Assembly (NCBI RefSeq): GCF_036417845.1
Contig: NC_089980.1
Location: forward strand, 42,964,501-43,028,500
Reading direction: 5' to 3'
Length of the DNA stretch: 64,000 nt
Origin: Apteryx mantelli
Taxonomy: Eukaryota; Chordata; Aves; Apterygiformes; Apterygidae
Both the position numbers and the translations under genes were made by a program. The notes under the pieces were generated by a model. It was not told the origin of the DNA. It ran no database searches and was given only the letters and a program-made list of their open reading frames with translations. Below, in pieces: positions 12,421 through 23,200 of the stretch (its first letter is position 1; the number at the start of each line of letters is the position of its first letter).

Positions 12421-15031
12421 AGCACTCCAAAACATTTGGCAAAAGCTCTGCGGTTTTACTGTTGAATAAATAGGTGGCTGATGCTAAGGTGTATTCATGA
12501 CAGTGACAAATACAAAGGGTGCCACCATATGTAGATGTTGCTATCAATCAACAATGCTGCTTAGCTCAGTTGGGTTCGTATTTTGCCAGAAATAGTTCAT
12601 ATGCTTTCTGTCATGTAAAAAGAATTCCCCAAATTAGTTCTCAGTTCTCTGGCTCCCAAAAGGAGCTGGAAGCAGCAGAGATGCTTGAAAATTAGTTCAG
12701 AAAAAATTCTTTAATCACCAAAAAAAAAAGAAAAAACCCTGCACTTTGGACATGATTAAGGTAGATCTCTTATTTTTTTCAGTTCTTTTTTGAGTCATTG
12801 CATGTCCTTTGGTTCTCTTGCTGAGTGCCATGTTCAAAGTTACAAATGGTTTGGAAGTTTCCAACTGCTGAAAAAGTAGTCCCTTAAGCCTGTGATAATT
12901 GGCTGAAAGTAGGATGCTGAACTGGCAAAGATTCTTTTGCATTATAAGTACAAAAATATAATGAAAGGTTGATAATTGGGATGAAGGAAAAGGTTTCCAA
13001 AGTGCTGAAGTAGATATATATAAAGAATATTAAGTTTTCTTCTTGGAAAAGACAAATATGCATGTGGGCTTCCCTGTGTTATAGGACGCAACAATTATGA
13101 TTTACCATAAAACATAGTTAAAAAAAAATTACAAGTTTTTAAACTGTTAATGCTGTCTCCTGAAAATTAATGAGTAGTTCTAGACTTTCAGTTACCAAGA
13201 ATGAAACATCAGAGATCTATCAAAAACACCCAGCAATTTTGATTAATTATTGCTTACTTAGCTGCAGCAAAGGAGTGAGAGACTCTTCTCATAGCCTCAC
13301 ACCTGAAAAAGACTGTATTAGATTTGTCTTTCACATAGTGAGAAAAGCATTAAGCAACTCAAGAGTTGCAGAGGAGTTGTTATACCCTTCAAAAAAAATT
13401 TTCCGCTCTAAACACTCACTTCCAAAGATAGGGCTTGGTGAACTATCCAGGACCTTTATAAATATTGGATTAGGGAACAAATTGTCCAGACGTTTTATTA
13501 AACAAACAAACTCAACTAAGTATTTATTCAATATAACTGTTTAAAAACAGGATATATTGAAGTTATTTAAGACTTCATGGATACAAATTTATTTAGGTGT
13601 TAGTCTGCTTTGTAACACTCATTTATGGATGAGGTTACTGTAGTGCACTGAGATTTCAAAGGTATGATTCATGGCAATTCCTATGTGTTTCCTAACAGTA
13701 CATTGATAGCTCAACACAGCTATAAAATAGCTATTTGGCCGTCCAATAGCACATATGTACTAAACCCAGTAAATTTTGAATTTCTGATAGCATGTGAATC
13801 ACTGGATGTGGCTTGCAAAGTTGGTATTAAAAAGTATAACTATTAGTTTTATGAACGACACATATGGAATGTGACACATGGAATTGTCAGTCCCTTTTTG
13901 GAGGAGCTGTTTGCATGAACAGTAGTGTCAGAGGGGAAGAAAATATCCAAAAGAAAATAATGTCCTGTGCATGCTATCTTAAAACATTTTGGTCTGTTAT
14001 TTCAAAATCCAATTTCCACAAATAAAGACAAAAAAAGCCATTCACTGTGGCCTTTTTCTGCAAAGTCTGAAGGTTAAAAGAAAGTTATGTTGTAACTGAG
14101 CATAAAATAGGCATTTGAAAAATGATTTAGCTGGAGAAAAAAAAAATACACATTTTTTTCCACATTAAGATAACTTGAGAACACCCAAATTGATTTTTAT
14201 AGAACTTCTCATATTCACTTCTGAGCTGACACATGCATGAGATATTCAGCTCTAAAGGTCACTTCTGAGAAATCTATAAGCAACTGGAAACAGCACTGCG
14301 TGTCTCATTGGTAACTATTAGAGCTGGAGAGCGATAAGTATTTTACTCCTGAGGCTAAGAGCTAGCTTCTGTAAATAAATTTCTATTTTTCAGCTGTAAT
14401 GGGGTAACTGAAGGCTGGTGTGACAGAATGGGTTTTCAGGATTTTTTTAAATTTTTGTTTAAGAAGAGGCTAGGGTGGTTTGAGCAGGCATCTGCCTGGG
14501 GTGGGTGTCGGAGAGGCTGGCGGCCCCTCCCCTCCCCCCGTGCCAGCAACTGGGCACAGCCCTGCTCTCGCCTGGCTGCAAAAATGGGTCATGACCACGC
14601 TGCCAGTCACCACAGGTGCCCGCATCTACTGCTCCCGCTCTTCCCGCTGTGCTTGGGGTGCGCCAGCCTTTACCCTCCTGAAGGTTTTTTTTTTTTGAAT
14701 TGATGTTAAATGAATGATTCAGATTTAAATATTGGGGGGAAAAAAAGTGAGGGTTAGCTGCTGGTTTTGGCAGCCTGCAGCTCTTCTCCAGCGCTGCGAA
14801 GGCAAGAAGGACCAGGACCCCTGGGCCCAGGCCGGGGCCCGAGCCCTTCCTAAACCAGGTATTCAGTCGCCCGGCCCGGCCCGGCCCACTCCGGCCCGCA
14901 GGGCGGCGCGCTGCCTGGCAACCGCTGCCCCGGGGGCGGGGCGCGCTAAGGCCCCGCCTACGCCCCGCCCCCGCGGCGGCGGCGCAGGCGCAGGCGCGGC
15001 GGCGGCCCCGCCGTGTTGCGCAGGCGCGGCC

Positions 15032-15157
15032 ATGTCGGCCGCCGTGGAACGGCGGTTAGCGCAGTTCCGCGCCGCCCGCGGCAGCACCGGCGCCCCCGCT
15101 CCCGCTCCCGCTCCGCTGCGCTCCGCAGAGCCGCCTGCCGAGGCCGCCAACGGGCAG
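15032..15157 (+). CDS. SAYSD1: SAYSD1 coding exon 1
   Basis: This exon holds 42 codons from ATG to CAG, ending in phase 0 at a consensus donor (CAG|GTGAGC). It encodes the conserved N-terminal helix RRLAQFRAARG and an Ala/Pro-rich linker made from a short CTCCCG-type tandem repeat at about 15090-15115. The ATG sits in a good context (GCCATGT) directly after an NRF1-type motif. Confidence 0.95.
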
Positions 15158-15516
15158 GTGAGCGGGGAGGCGAGGGCGGGGCGGGACGGAGCGGGGCGGG
15201 GCCGCCGCGCCGGCGCTGACGCGGCGTGTGGCTGCTGCCCCCACAGGCGCGGGGCGGCGGGGCGCCGCGGGCGCTGAAGGCGGTGCTGTGGGCCGTGCTG
15301 CTGGCGCTGGCGGCCGGGCTGGGGCTGGCGCTGCCCGTCGGCCTCCTCGCCGGCCTCTACTGGATGCACGCCGCCACCCGCGGCCCCGCCGAGCGGCGGC
15401 GCGGCGAGCTCAGCGCCTACTCCGTCTTCAACCCCGGCTGCGCCGCCATTCCCGGGACGCTGACAGCCGCGCAGCTGGAGCGGGAGCTGCTCTACCGACC
15501 CGCCGCCGGCAGGTAG
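15032..15516 (+). CDS. SAYSD1: SAYSVFN domain-containing protein 1 (join 15032-15157, 15247-15516)
   Basis: Two exons give a 131-residue protein. The N terminus MSAAVERRLAQFRAARG matches the MEQRLAEFRAARK start of human SAYSD1. A proline/alanine linker follows, then a hydrophobic membrane segment at about residues 54-79, the stretch LYWMHAATRGP, and the diagnostic SAYSVFNPGC motif at about residues 98-107. The C terminus LTAAQLERELLYRPAAGR ends like human (RPLAGR). In mammals SAYSD1 is an ER/vesicle membrane protein reported to sense UFMylated ribosomes at the Sec61 translocon and help clear stalled translocation. It is about 50 residues shorter than human (183 aa); the missing part is the segment between the N-terminal helix and the membrane segment. 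The start was chosen by homology. An in-frame ATG 300 bases upstream opens a low-complexity extension that I treat as leader. Confidence 0.95.
15158..15246 (+). other. SAYSD1: SAYSD1 intron, 89 nt, G-rich
   Basis: GT-AG intron with donor GTGAGC and acceptor CCCCCACAG. A branch-point-like CTGAC lies at 15216-15220, 26 bases before the acceptor. The intron is dominated by GGGG/GGGGCGGGG runs and is close to the lower size limit for vertebrate introns. Its length is not a multiple of three. Retention would shift frame and stop at 15277, losing the membrane segment and SAYSVFN motif. Confidence 0.9.
15247..15516 (+). CDS. SAYSD1: SAYSD1 coding exon 2
   Basis: This exon has 89 codons plus TAG at 15514-15516. 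It carries the membrane-spanning segment (Leu/Ala/Gly/Val-rich, followed by LYWMHAATRGP) and the whole SAYSVFN domain. The frame is fixed by phase 0 at the splice junction and by the match of the final residues to the human C terminus. Confidence 0.95.
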   Translation, partial: ARGGGAPRALKAVLWAVLLALAAGLGLALPVGLLAGLYWMHAATRGPAERRRGELSAYSVFNPGCAAIPGTLTAAQLERELLYRPAAGR

Positions 15517-15532
15517 CGCCGCGCCGCGCCCC

Positions 15533-15545
15533 GGGGGGGGGGGGG
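15533..15545. repeat. poly(G) run, 13 nt
   Basis: Thirteen consecutive G on the plus strand, 17 bases after the SAYSD1 stop codon. Such runs are prone to sequencing and replication error, so the exact length should be treated as uncertain. Confidence 0.85.
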
Positions 15546-16755
15546 CCGCGTCCCGCCTCCCGGGCGAGGCGGCGGGGGCCGGGCCGGGCCGTGGCTCCCG
15601 GGCGCTGGTCTCCAGTTCAGGCCAGTGCGGGGCAAGGACTGTGTTTCGCTCGGACCTTAACGGAGCGCCTGACCGCTTCTCTCCGCAGCGCTGGCTAGAG
15701 CCCTCTCTCGGAAGGAAGGACGGACGGACGGACGGGCGGGCACGAGGCGGTAGCAGCGTGACCGCTTCTGTCCGGCGCATCTGTTTCTTCTGCTGCAAAC
15801 ATCTGATTTTGATGGAAATTGCCTGTTCGTGTCTTATTAGAGCTTTCGTCATCTGCAGTACAAGACAAAACACTAGTTGTTATCCCCGGCAGGTAATGCA
15901 TTGGGGGGGGGTAGCCATCCTTTTGAAAAAAATTGGTTAGGGTGAACATGCAGCAGATGGGAAAATGCTAGGAGCTCTCAGCTGGAAGGGGATTTCCCTT
16001 GCCATTGAGTTGAGTCCTCCTTTTACCACAGCACAGTTGATGACATCCATTACCATCATCCCATAGACTGTCAGGTGTTCCTTTGTATGATCCACTAGCA
16101 TATCTAACATATTGCATATAATTTCATTAAAATGAATCATTAATACTAAGTCATAGTGTAGAGTAGCTAGTGCTATTTATTCCGATGAGGATTGAATGGA
16201 GAGCAAAAATCACAGATTTTTCAAGTTGCGTTTCATTATGCCCTTCCTATTTTAAAAGTGATTTACAATGCTTAGGATTGAGCAACCACAGGTTCTGTCA
16301 TTTGTTGGGGGAACACGAGGCAGTGTTTTTCACTGAATTTAATGGGACTGGAGAGAGAATAGTAGATTAAGGCACAAGTAATATGTTTTAACACTGCTAA
16401 ACATCTTTCAATGGCTCTCCACCATTAGCTTCCACCATAAATCTGTTTCATCAGTTACCAATGCTATTTAAAGCCAAGCACAGAATTTTCTGATTTGCAC
16501 ATTCTCCATCATCCTCTGGTCGAGATGCAAAATCATGTGGAGTCCTAACTCCCCTTACTGATGACTTCTGACTCTATAGAGATAGTGTGCTGCATTTCTT
16601 TTTCATCAGCTTCACCTCTGCAGGCTCAGAGGCCTCTTTTTATTGGAGATAAAGCCACAAATGTAAAGCTTTTTCTCCTTGAAAGAACTGTAAATTGCTA
16701 GTCTTTCCATTCTTGGAAAGTATCCTGCTAAGTACTGAGTAAGAGGTTGTCAGGC

Positions 16756-16761
16756 AATAAA
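16756..16761 (+). terminator. SAYSD1: candidate poly(A) signal for SAYSD1
   Basis: AATAAA on the plus strand about 1.24 kb after the SAYSD1 stop codon, with a downstream TG-rich element. A second plus-strand AATAAA lies at 16818-16823. Which is used needs transcript data. Confidence 0.5.
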
Positions 16762-16805
16762 TAACAAATAACACCAATGAGTGATGGAATTTTATGAGTT
16801 CCAGC

Positions 16806-16811
16806 TTTATT
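16806..16811 (-). terminator. GLP1R: candidate distal poly(A) signal for GLP1R
   Basis: TTTATT on the plus strand reads AATAAA on the minus strand. If used, the GLP1R 3' UTR would be about 3.3 kb long and would end next to the SAYSD1 3' end. The nearer minus-strand signal at 17671-17676 is an alternative. Confidence 0.3.
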
Positions 16812-17670
16812 CACAAGAATAAAAATATACATCAACATAATGCTTATGTGGAGTTGATAGTCTGACATCTTTTACAGTTAGATTTTGTGGGTGTTTCTTT
16901 AAACAAGGAAATACATGCAAATAAATATTAAATATAACATTCATGAAATTATAAATCTTTATAGCAGCAAGGATGGAAATAAAGCTTTCATTTGCTATAA
17001 ACTTCAGTTACAGAACCTCCAGGGGAATTTATAGACAGGTTGTATTTAATGCTTTTTGAAACAATTTACCACAGTAAGTGAGCATGAAGCTGCAAGGCAC
17101 AAGACAAACATTCACACAGTTCATCTGTTCCAGTGCTTTGTGTTGCTTTACTTATTTCATGCTACTCAGAAATAAATGCACACTACAAATTCTGAAACAG
17201 GTGGCAAGACTAACAACATAGGCTTGTAAAAGGTTTTACTGATGTAGATAAAGTATGATGTAGAAATCATTTTTTAGGCCTTGCTGAAAGTATTTCTTAA
17301 AATACATTCATTATTGGGTGGGAATTCCTTTCACTGAATTGCTTCCTCAGTACTTGAAGGATATTTAAAAAGGCTTGAAGAAGTGAGAGCTTAATCAGGA
17401 AAAAAAAAAAGAAAAACCCAACAACCCCCCTGCTAGCCTAAGATCCCACTTCATCTTGTTCATTATTTTGCTTGGGTTCTAACAAGCCATCGGTTACAAA
17501 GGTAAGTTTGACATCTGGTGCTGGAGCTATTCCTTATGATGTGAAGCCCCTAGTTCTCAAGTGATTGGGAGGAACAAAAAGAGCCTAGCAACTCAAAAAC
17601 ATTTCATATTGTTGAAGGAAATCTTTTGACAGCAATTAAGTACAGATTTGCTTCCACACATAAAAGGACT

Positions 17671-17676
17671 TTTATT
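17671..17676 (-). terminator. GLP1R: candidate proximal poly(A) signal for GLP1R
   Basis: Minus-strand AATAAA about 2.45 kb after the GLP1R stop codon. It was the first exact canonical hexamer I found reading downstream on the minus strand. It would give a moderately long 3' UTR of AT-rich sequence. Confidence 0.4.
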
Positions 17677-18121
17677 GTCCCTTCCTATGTCTGTTCTTTC
17701 TAATTTATGATCTGTATTTTTATATATAGATATATTGTATAGAATACTGTACTTTTTCCAGCATGTTAGTGAGTTAAAGCACTTCTCCTGTAACTTCCTA
17801 TTGCTGTAGTAAAACTATAATCTTGCTCACAGCTGCACAAGTAGCAGAGACTTTTCTCAGGTTTGCACACAACCAAGCAGGGCCCTGGAAAAATAGCACC
17901 CACTCTTGAATATTCATGAATGAAATTATTCCCTCCAGTGTGCATTATCATACAGACGTTAACTTCATCTGTCATCATGCTGCCTTTTCACCTACCAGTG
18001 ATTTTAATTTTATCAGTGTTTTCCTATTCAAAGCACTTGAGAATAGATGTTAAATAAAAACATCAAGTATACTCTCACATTCAGGAAACTAATAAATTAA
18101 ATTGCAGGACAGCAGTTAACA

Positions 18122-18137
18122 TACATACATGTATGTA
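18122..18137. repeat. 16-bp perfect palindrome
   Basis: TACATACATGTATGTA is its own reverse complement. It is built from alternating TACA units, so it may simply be a degenerate microsatellite with a strand switch. Confidence 0.8.
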
Positions 18138-20119
18138 GTAGTCAGGTATTGTATTAATGGTCACCCTACATAGAAGCTAGTGATTACATTTACAGAAGAA
18201 CCTGAGATGCTTCATTGCAAAGTCAGCTCTGCTACTGATGTTATGAAGAGATGGACTGGAAATGGCCTGCGTCGAAGCCAGCATGCTCAGCATACATAAG
18301 CCAGCCTGAGAACTGTGGTGGATTTCTACAAACGTGTCTGACTTTTCCCCTGGAGCTCAGTTACAAGCATTATAGCAGAAGAAGGTAACCCTTCCTCTCT
18401 AATTCAATTCTAATTTGATGATTACAAAACTAATTCACCCTGTAGGTAGTCTGGATTCTATTACAATGATTAAATAATTCCATGCAAAGCAATCTAGCTT
18501 CAGGCAGGAAAGATGTTGACTTATCTCCTAGAATATTCAGCGACTTTCCTGGCAGTGGGGGATGTGAGTTTAAGTCCGAGGAACAACTTGATAACTTTCA
18601 TCTCTGCTGAGCAGTCTAACTGCTAGGCTGTGGAAGTTACTGATCACAAGGAGGTTCTGGGCAGGGATATTTTGAGAGCCAGTCTTTGCCACCTCTGCCT
18701 TTGTTGTAAAGGGAGCCTGAATGACTAAGCTGTATAAAGATGTGTAAAACTTGGTAATAAGTGAGGCAATGTCCCAAGCCCCTCTTGTAAAGTTACCACT
18801 GACTTTTTTTCTCCAACATTAACTCGTGTAGCCATCAGCAATAGGTATAGATAATAAGCAGTTTAGATGCATTCACTGCAACAGCCCTTGCAGTCTCAAA
18901 ACAAAACAAAACCCCTGGTATTCTAAACTTAGGGGTGCCCCTCCTTGCCTTTTTTTTTTTTTTTTAATTCCATCTGATTGCCAGTTGAGGAGGGGGAAGG
19001 CAGCCTTGCCCCAAGGGGCTGGGAGCTGGCAAACTGTCCCCTGTGCTGAAAGGGCACCATTAAATTCACCTGGTAAACATCTTCAGTCCTGCAACCATGA
19101 GTAAACCATCTTTCAGGTATCTCATGCCTGGAGAAAACAGGCCAGGCCAGAGAAGAAACAAAAGTGAGCTTGCACTGTGAAATACTTAATGCTATCTTTT
19201 CCAAGTCAATGAAGTCTGGTAAGAGACAATGTGGCCACAAGCTAGCTTCTGCATGCTTGCATCCACAAGAAGCAGAGTATAGCATTGAAAGACAATGTTG
19301 TTTTGAAGCACAAGTCATTATCTTGTCCCTGTTCACAGCTGTGTGCCAACTGGAGCTGAAGAGTACAATGTAAAAGCTAAAGGGCTGTGCATTCAGGGGA
19401 TACTTCCATCAGCATCGATAAGAGATGACATGCACCTATTAATAACAGAAGAGGGCCCTATTAGGCACTAGTTTTGACTTTTTTTTTTCCAAATTAAGCT
19501 TAAAAAGAGCATTCAAGAATGTGCACCACGCTACCTGCTGCAGTTGTAGATCTTCAGGATGCTGTTCTTCACCTACCCAGAAAACAGGTAAGCATACTTT
19601 GAACTTAAAACTTTGGGAAGCTCTTACTACAAAACTAATTCTTTCCTAAAACATATGTTGTGTTCCGCTAAGTTATTCTTTCTAAAACTAGTGATAGCAC
19701 CTTGCCCTGTCCCCTTAAAAGCCTAAATGTATTTTTTGCCAATAATCATATTCTGTATCTTTGTAATTTAATCAGTCAATCACTCAGCTCGCCCACTCAC
19801 AGTAATAAGCCATTGACCTGTGGTTTCAGACTGGATCAATGCTATGCTTAAGTTCTGGACACCTGGAGGCCTTGTGTACAAATAGGAAGAAACTCTGTTA
19901 ACTGCCTTTAGACATGATCAATTTTTCCTCAGATGTGTTCATTAGATTAGCAGATTGCTTTCCCTAGAAACCTTTGTCCAACAGCCTGCAGGCAATGAGC
20001 AGCATATGCTTAAGTTTCTTGCTGGAGATGGCCTATTTACGCCACTTCCTTGGGTATTTAAGGGTTTTCAGGTATATTGTACAGTTCATTTTTCACAATC
20101 TGATTCACCTGTAGAAATC

Positions 20120-20287
20120 TTAGCTGAATGTGGCCTGACAAGTGGCAGCGTAGACACTACTGCCTACCGTACCTCCACTACTGATACTGCTGGCTGGACA
20201 CTTCAGTGGTTTCATACTGCTGTCCCTCTGGACATATAAATGTTCCAGTCTCCAGCGCTCCCAGCTTTTCCGAAACTCCATCTGAAC
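20120..20287 (-). CDS. GLP1R: GLP1R exon 13 (helix 8 and C-terminal tail)
   Basis: 168 nt including TAA at 20120-20122, phase 0 in (GTTAG|GTT). It encodes helix 8 ([17 protein letters not shown]) and a 55-residue tail, equal in length to human. Cys438 (palmitoylation site) and the three serine pairs corresponding to human 441/442, 444/445 and 451/452, linked to receptor phosphorylation and internalisation, are kept. The last residues are ATCQATFS, with Phe where human has Cys462. Confidence 0.98.
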   Translation of the reverse strand, partial: VQMEFRKSWERWRLEHLYVQRDSSMKPLKCPASSISSGGTVGSSVYAATCQATFS

Positions 20288-23200
20288 CTAACACAAGCAA
20301 AGAAGGAAACAAAAGGAACAAATGTAGAAATAATCAGATCTTGAAATGATTCCTTTAGAAAAGGGACAAGAAAAAAAATAAACATATCACTACTTATAAA
20401 AGCTGGCAATGCTTTAAGTCTGGAATATTATTGCTTCAAATTATTGAATTATCTTATTAGTCCATCATAGGGTATTCCATTTTTAAAATAATGACAGCAT
20501 TCACTTTTACTTGTAGAAATAAAGCTCTATTATGCTACAGAACACCAGAAAATCTTCGTTATTTTATTCCTAATGGTATTCTGCTGCAATATTGAATGTA
20601 CTCTATGCCTTATCTGCACTACAAAATAAGTTGATTTTTGCCTGTCATCAGCAATGAAGTGCCTGAAAAAACTGGCTTCCTGCTCAATACTGTCACCAGA
20701 GATATTTTTAGAGTTCTGCTTTGACTTCTGATTTTATTTAAACAGTACTGTGTCTTAGATTATTTTTGTTCTTTGAATATTTACTATTTTTTTAATTCCG
20801 TACAAAATAAATATTTATTCAGAATTGAAACATGAACAATCTAACACATTCAAGGCTTGTATGCATTAAAGGATACAATCAATATAGAATTCCAAGTTCC
20901 TAAATAGGGTACTGAAAAACATAGCAAGTAAAAGGATAAAAGCAAATTATTTGTAAAAATGCAGGTGTCTTCCCAAGTGATATCACACCAGCTGTAAGGT
21001 GACTATAAAACAATACTTCTGACAATATGGCTTGGCAGGCATTTCTGCCCCTCTATTGTTCCTATTTCATTGAAAAGACAATGCTTACACTTCTTGTTTT
21101 TCATGAGGGTCTTTTTTCTGTGCACTTTTTTTTTCTCTTTAAACAATAATTATAATATCTCTTTCCAAATACCATTGTTTTAAGGTACAGAACATGCTCA
21201 TTTAGTCACAGGTTCTGGGTTAAACATTGTAACCTCTATTTGTGAAGGGTTTTTGAAACTTCTCCACCAGCAATAACAATTTAGATCTTCCTGTTCCACA
21301 GGCAAAGTTCTTGCCACTTGCCTAAAATAAGAACCTCCATTAGCTTTTAACACATAAGGCAGAGGACATAAAATTGAACCTTTTTACTCTATTTAGAAAA
21401 GGGCAGCAGTGCAACTACAGTAATCAATTCATTATGGTGTGTACTTCAGCTTGGAAGTAAGTTCACTGTGGGCCTCAAGTAAGCCTTCTCTGGAGAGCTC
21501 CTTTTCATTTTCTTTGAGGGCTCTGGTACTGACTATCGAGCCAAATGGAGCAACTGCAGTTCCTGCACAGGCCTGTCATCATACCCCGGCTGTTGAAAAG
21601 TTCATACTCTAGTGAAACTTTCCAGGGACCCAGCTACTGTATATCTTTTTTTCTACTTGTCCATTTTCAAATAATAAATCCAGGAGGCAGCCCTAAAAGA
21701 ACGAGGGGATAGAGTAAGATTTATTTTGTAGATAAGGAGGCAGTTCTTGAGCAGAGAGGTAGCTCTATAGATCTTTCAGCATAATAATTAGCCTAGGAAG
21801 TTCTGTGTATGGATGGGATGCCCCTGCAATAAGCTAAAGGAGGAGGAGGGAAGTAAGAGCAGAATTCTGAAATCCCATGAGAAAGGGGATGAATGAAAGT
21901 TCTTATGAAGGATATTTTGAAAGAGCAAGGGGAGAGATGGGAGAACCTGAAAAAATTAGTTATGGAAGTTAAAGGAGGAAAAGATTTCTCAAAGAGAGCA
22001 GCTGATTGAATCAAATGCAGTAGATGGGCAAGGATGATGAGACTGTGGCAACGAGTCTGAAATCTGTTTACAAAGAAGTTAAACTTTGGCAAAGGCCATC
22101 CCAATAAAACACAGTAAAAGGAAACTAGGCCTGGAATGACATAGAATGGAGCTGGTAGAGGAGCTCGGTGGATGGTATGTATAGAGAACACTCAAAAGAA
22201 AAACGGAAGATTGGGCAGTAATTAAAAAAGCAACTGGAGTCAGGATAGATTCTTTAAAAGTGGAAGAGACTGATGTGTACCTCCATTGCAATATGAAGGA
22301 GGCAAGGTAGCAAGACTATGGAGAATGGAAGCTGAATCAGCTTAAACTTACTCTGGTAGAAAGCAGCAAAATCTCTCTGGTTAGAATATTTATCATAGAA
22401 AGCAATAGTAATTGCAGAAAAACTGATCATATTAAGCCCAGCTCATTTTTCAAGGAACACTGGTGGTAACAGGCAATCTGATGAGGCTCTGCAGTTTGCT
22501 TTGGAGCAATGCTGGAGAAGATCCAGAATTCTTTCAGATGAAATATGACCAGAGGTATTTTAATGTTCTTCCACAAGTAGATTCTACAAAGGGATATAAC
22601 TACTAACTTCATTCTTGCTCTTGATCTGGCACAGAGACTTGCAAAAAACTTTTATGCTATACAGTTAAGTCAATGGGCCACAGACAAAAATAAAAATACA
22701 GATATATATTATATTATATAAAAATATAAGGATAGGCCTCAGGCACAGATAGTCTGACAGATGAAAAATTGTTTGAGAAGCATGAATTTCCTGTATAGTT
22801 TAGAAGAGAAATAGAAAAGACTGGACCTAATCAAACTCTTTACCTGGAATTTTTTTTAATGGATACCGATAACAGGTTTGACAAAATCCTTTTCCCTTCT
22901 CTTAATAAGAATTGGAACAAACAAAAGCATTCACCCTAGATTGTCTGTCAGGCTTCCATCAAGCTGAACACACTACTGTTAGCTTTTAGAGATTATTTTA
23001 CAAAGGCAAGAGAACAAGCAACAAGAGAATTGGAGGACCTCTTACAGATTTAAGCAGCCTACTTCACAGCAAGTTCCCCACAGTGAAACAAGCTTACCCA
23101 TTTCAGGGTTTGTATTGAAGTTTGGTCTACAATGTAGCTTGCCTCTGGCCTTGCATCATACAGAGGAGATTATTAGGCTCCATTCATTAGAGAGCTGGCT

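Larger units (their letters stand above)
1..14730. other. intergenic region upstream of SAYSD1, no gene recognised
   Basis: No exon can be supported here on either strand. The open frames are short (the longest is about 140 codons near 4.3-4.7 kb), lack recognisable domains and are not joined by plausible splice signals. In human, KCNK5 lies next to SAYSD1 on this side in the same orientation as SAYSD1. Its large last coding exon would appear as a long plus-strand frame, and none is present, so KCNK5 coding sequence must lie left of the window. Its 3' UTR could reach in, but I cannot show this. Individually listed contents are homopolymer tracts, a GTT microsatellite, an AATAAA-plus-A-tract signature at about 8.3 kb and a motif-dense AT-rich stretch at 12.15-12.42 kb. 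Confidence 0.7.
14830..15780 (+). promoter_or_regulatory. SAYSD1: CpG island promoter of SAYSD1
   Basis: The sequence changes abruptly from AT-rich to extremely GC- and CpG-rich, covering the promoter, both coding exons and the start of the 3' UTR. There is no clear TATA box. Two copies of the NRF1-type motif GCGCAGGCGC lie at 14982-14991 and 15018-15027, the second ending a few bases before the start codon. GC boxes (GGGGCGGGG around 14933-14941 and CCCCGCCCC-type sequence near 14962) fit Sp-family factors. This architecture fits a broadly expressed housekeeping-type gene. The exact transcription start cannot be placed from sequence alone. Confidence 0.75.
15517..16780 (+). other. SAYSD1: probable SAYSD1 3' UTR
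   Basis: Untranslated sequence after the stop codon. It starts with a 13-nt G run (15533-15545) and a GGAC/GGAAGGAC-type repeat near 15713-15740, then turns AT-rich. The first strong plus-strand poly(A) signal is AATAAA at 16756-16761, followed by a TG/T-rich stretch (TGAGTGATGG). A weaker ATTAAA lies near 16127. The 3' end near 16,780 is inferred from these signals only. Confidence 0.5.
16781..20119 (-). other. GLP1R 3' UTR and intergenic gap between convergent genes
   Basis: AT-rich sequence with no exon or mobile element that I recognise. At least the part above about 17.65 kb is probably GLP1R 3' UTR. A 16-nt T run lies at 18950-18965 and a 16-bp perfect palindrome at 18122-18137. Short frames on both strands have no recognisable homology. 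Confidence 0.5.

Noticed and set aside
1-14730. KCNK5 expected from human synteny
   Set aside because: No pore-signature frame or long last exon appears. Synteny alone is not enough to annotate it.
14863-15873. 336-codon minus-strand frame across SAYSD1
   Set aside because: It is a shadow of extreme GC content in the CpG island. Its peptide is Pro/Ala/Arg/Gly low complexity, and the opposite strand carries the real conserved gene.
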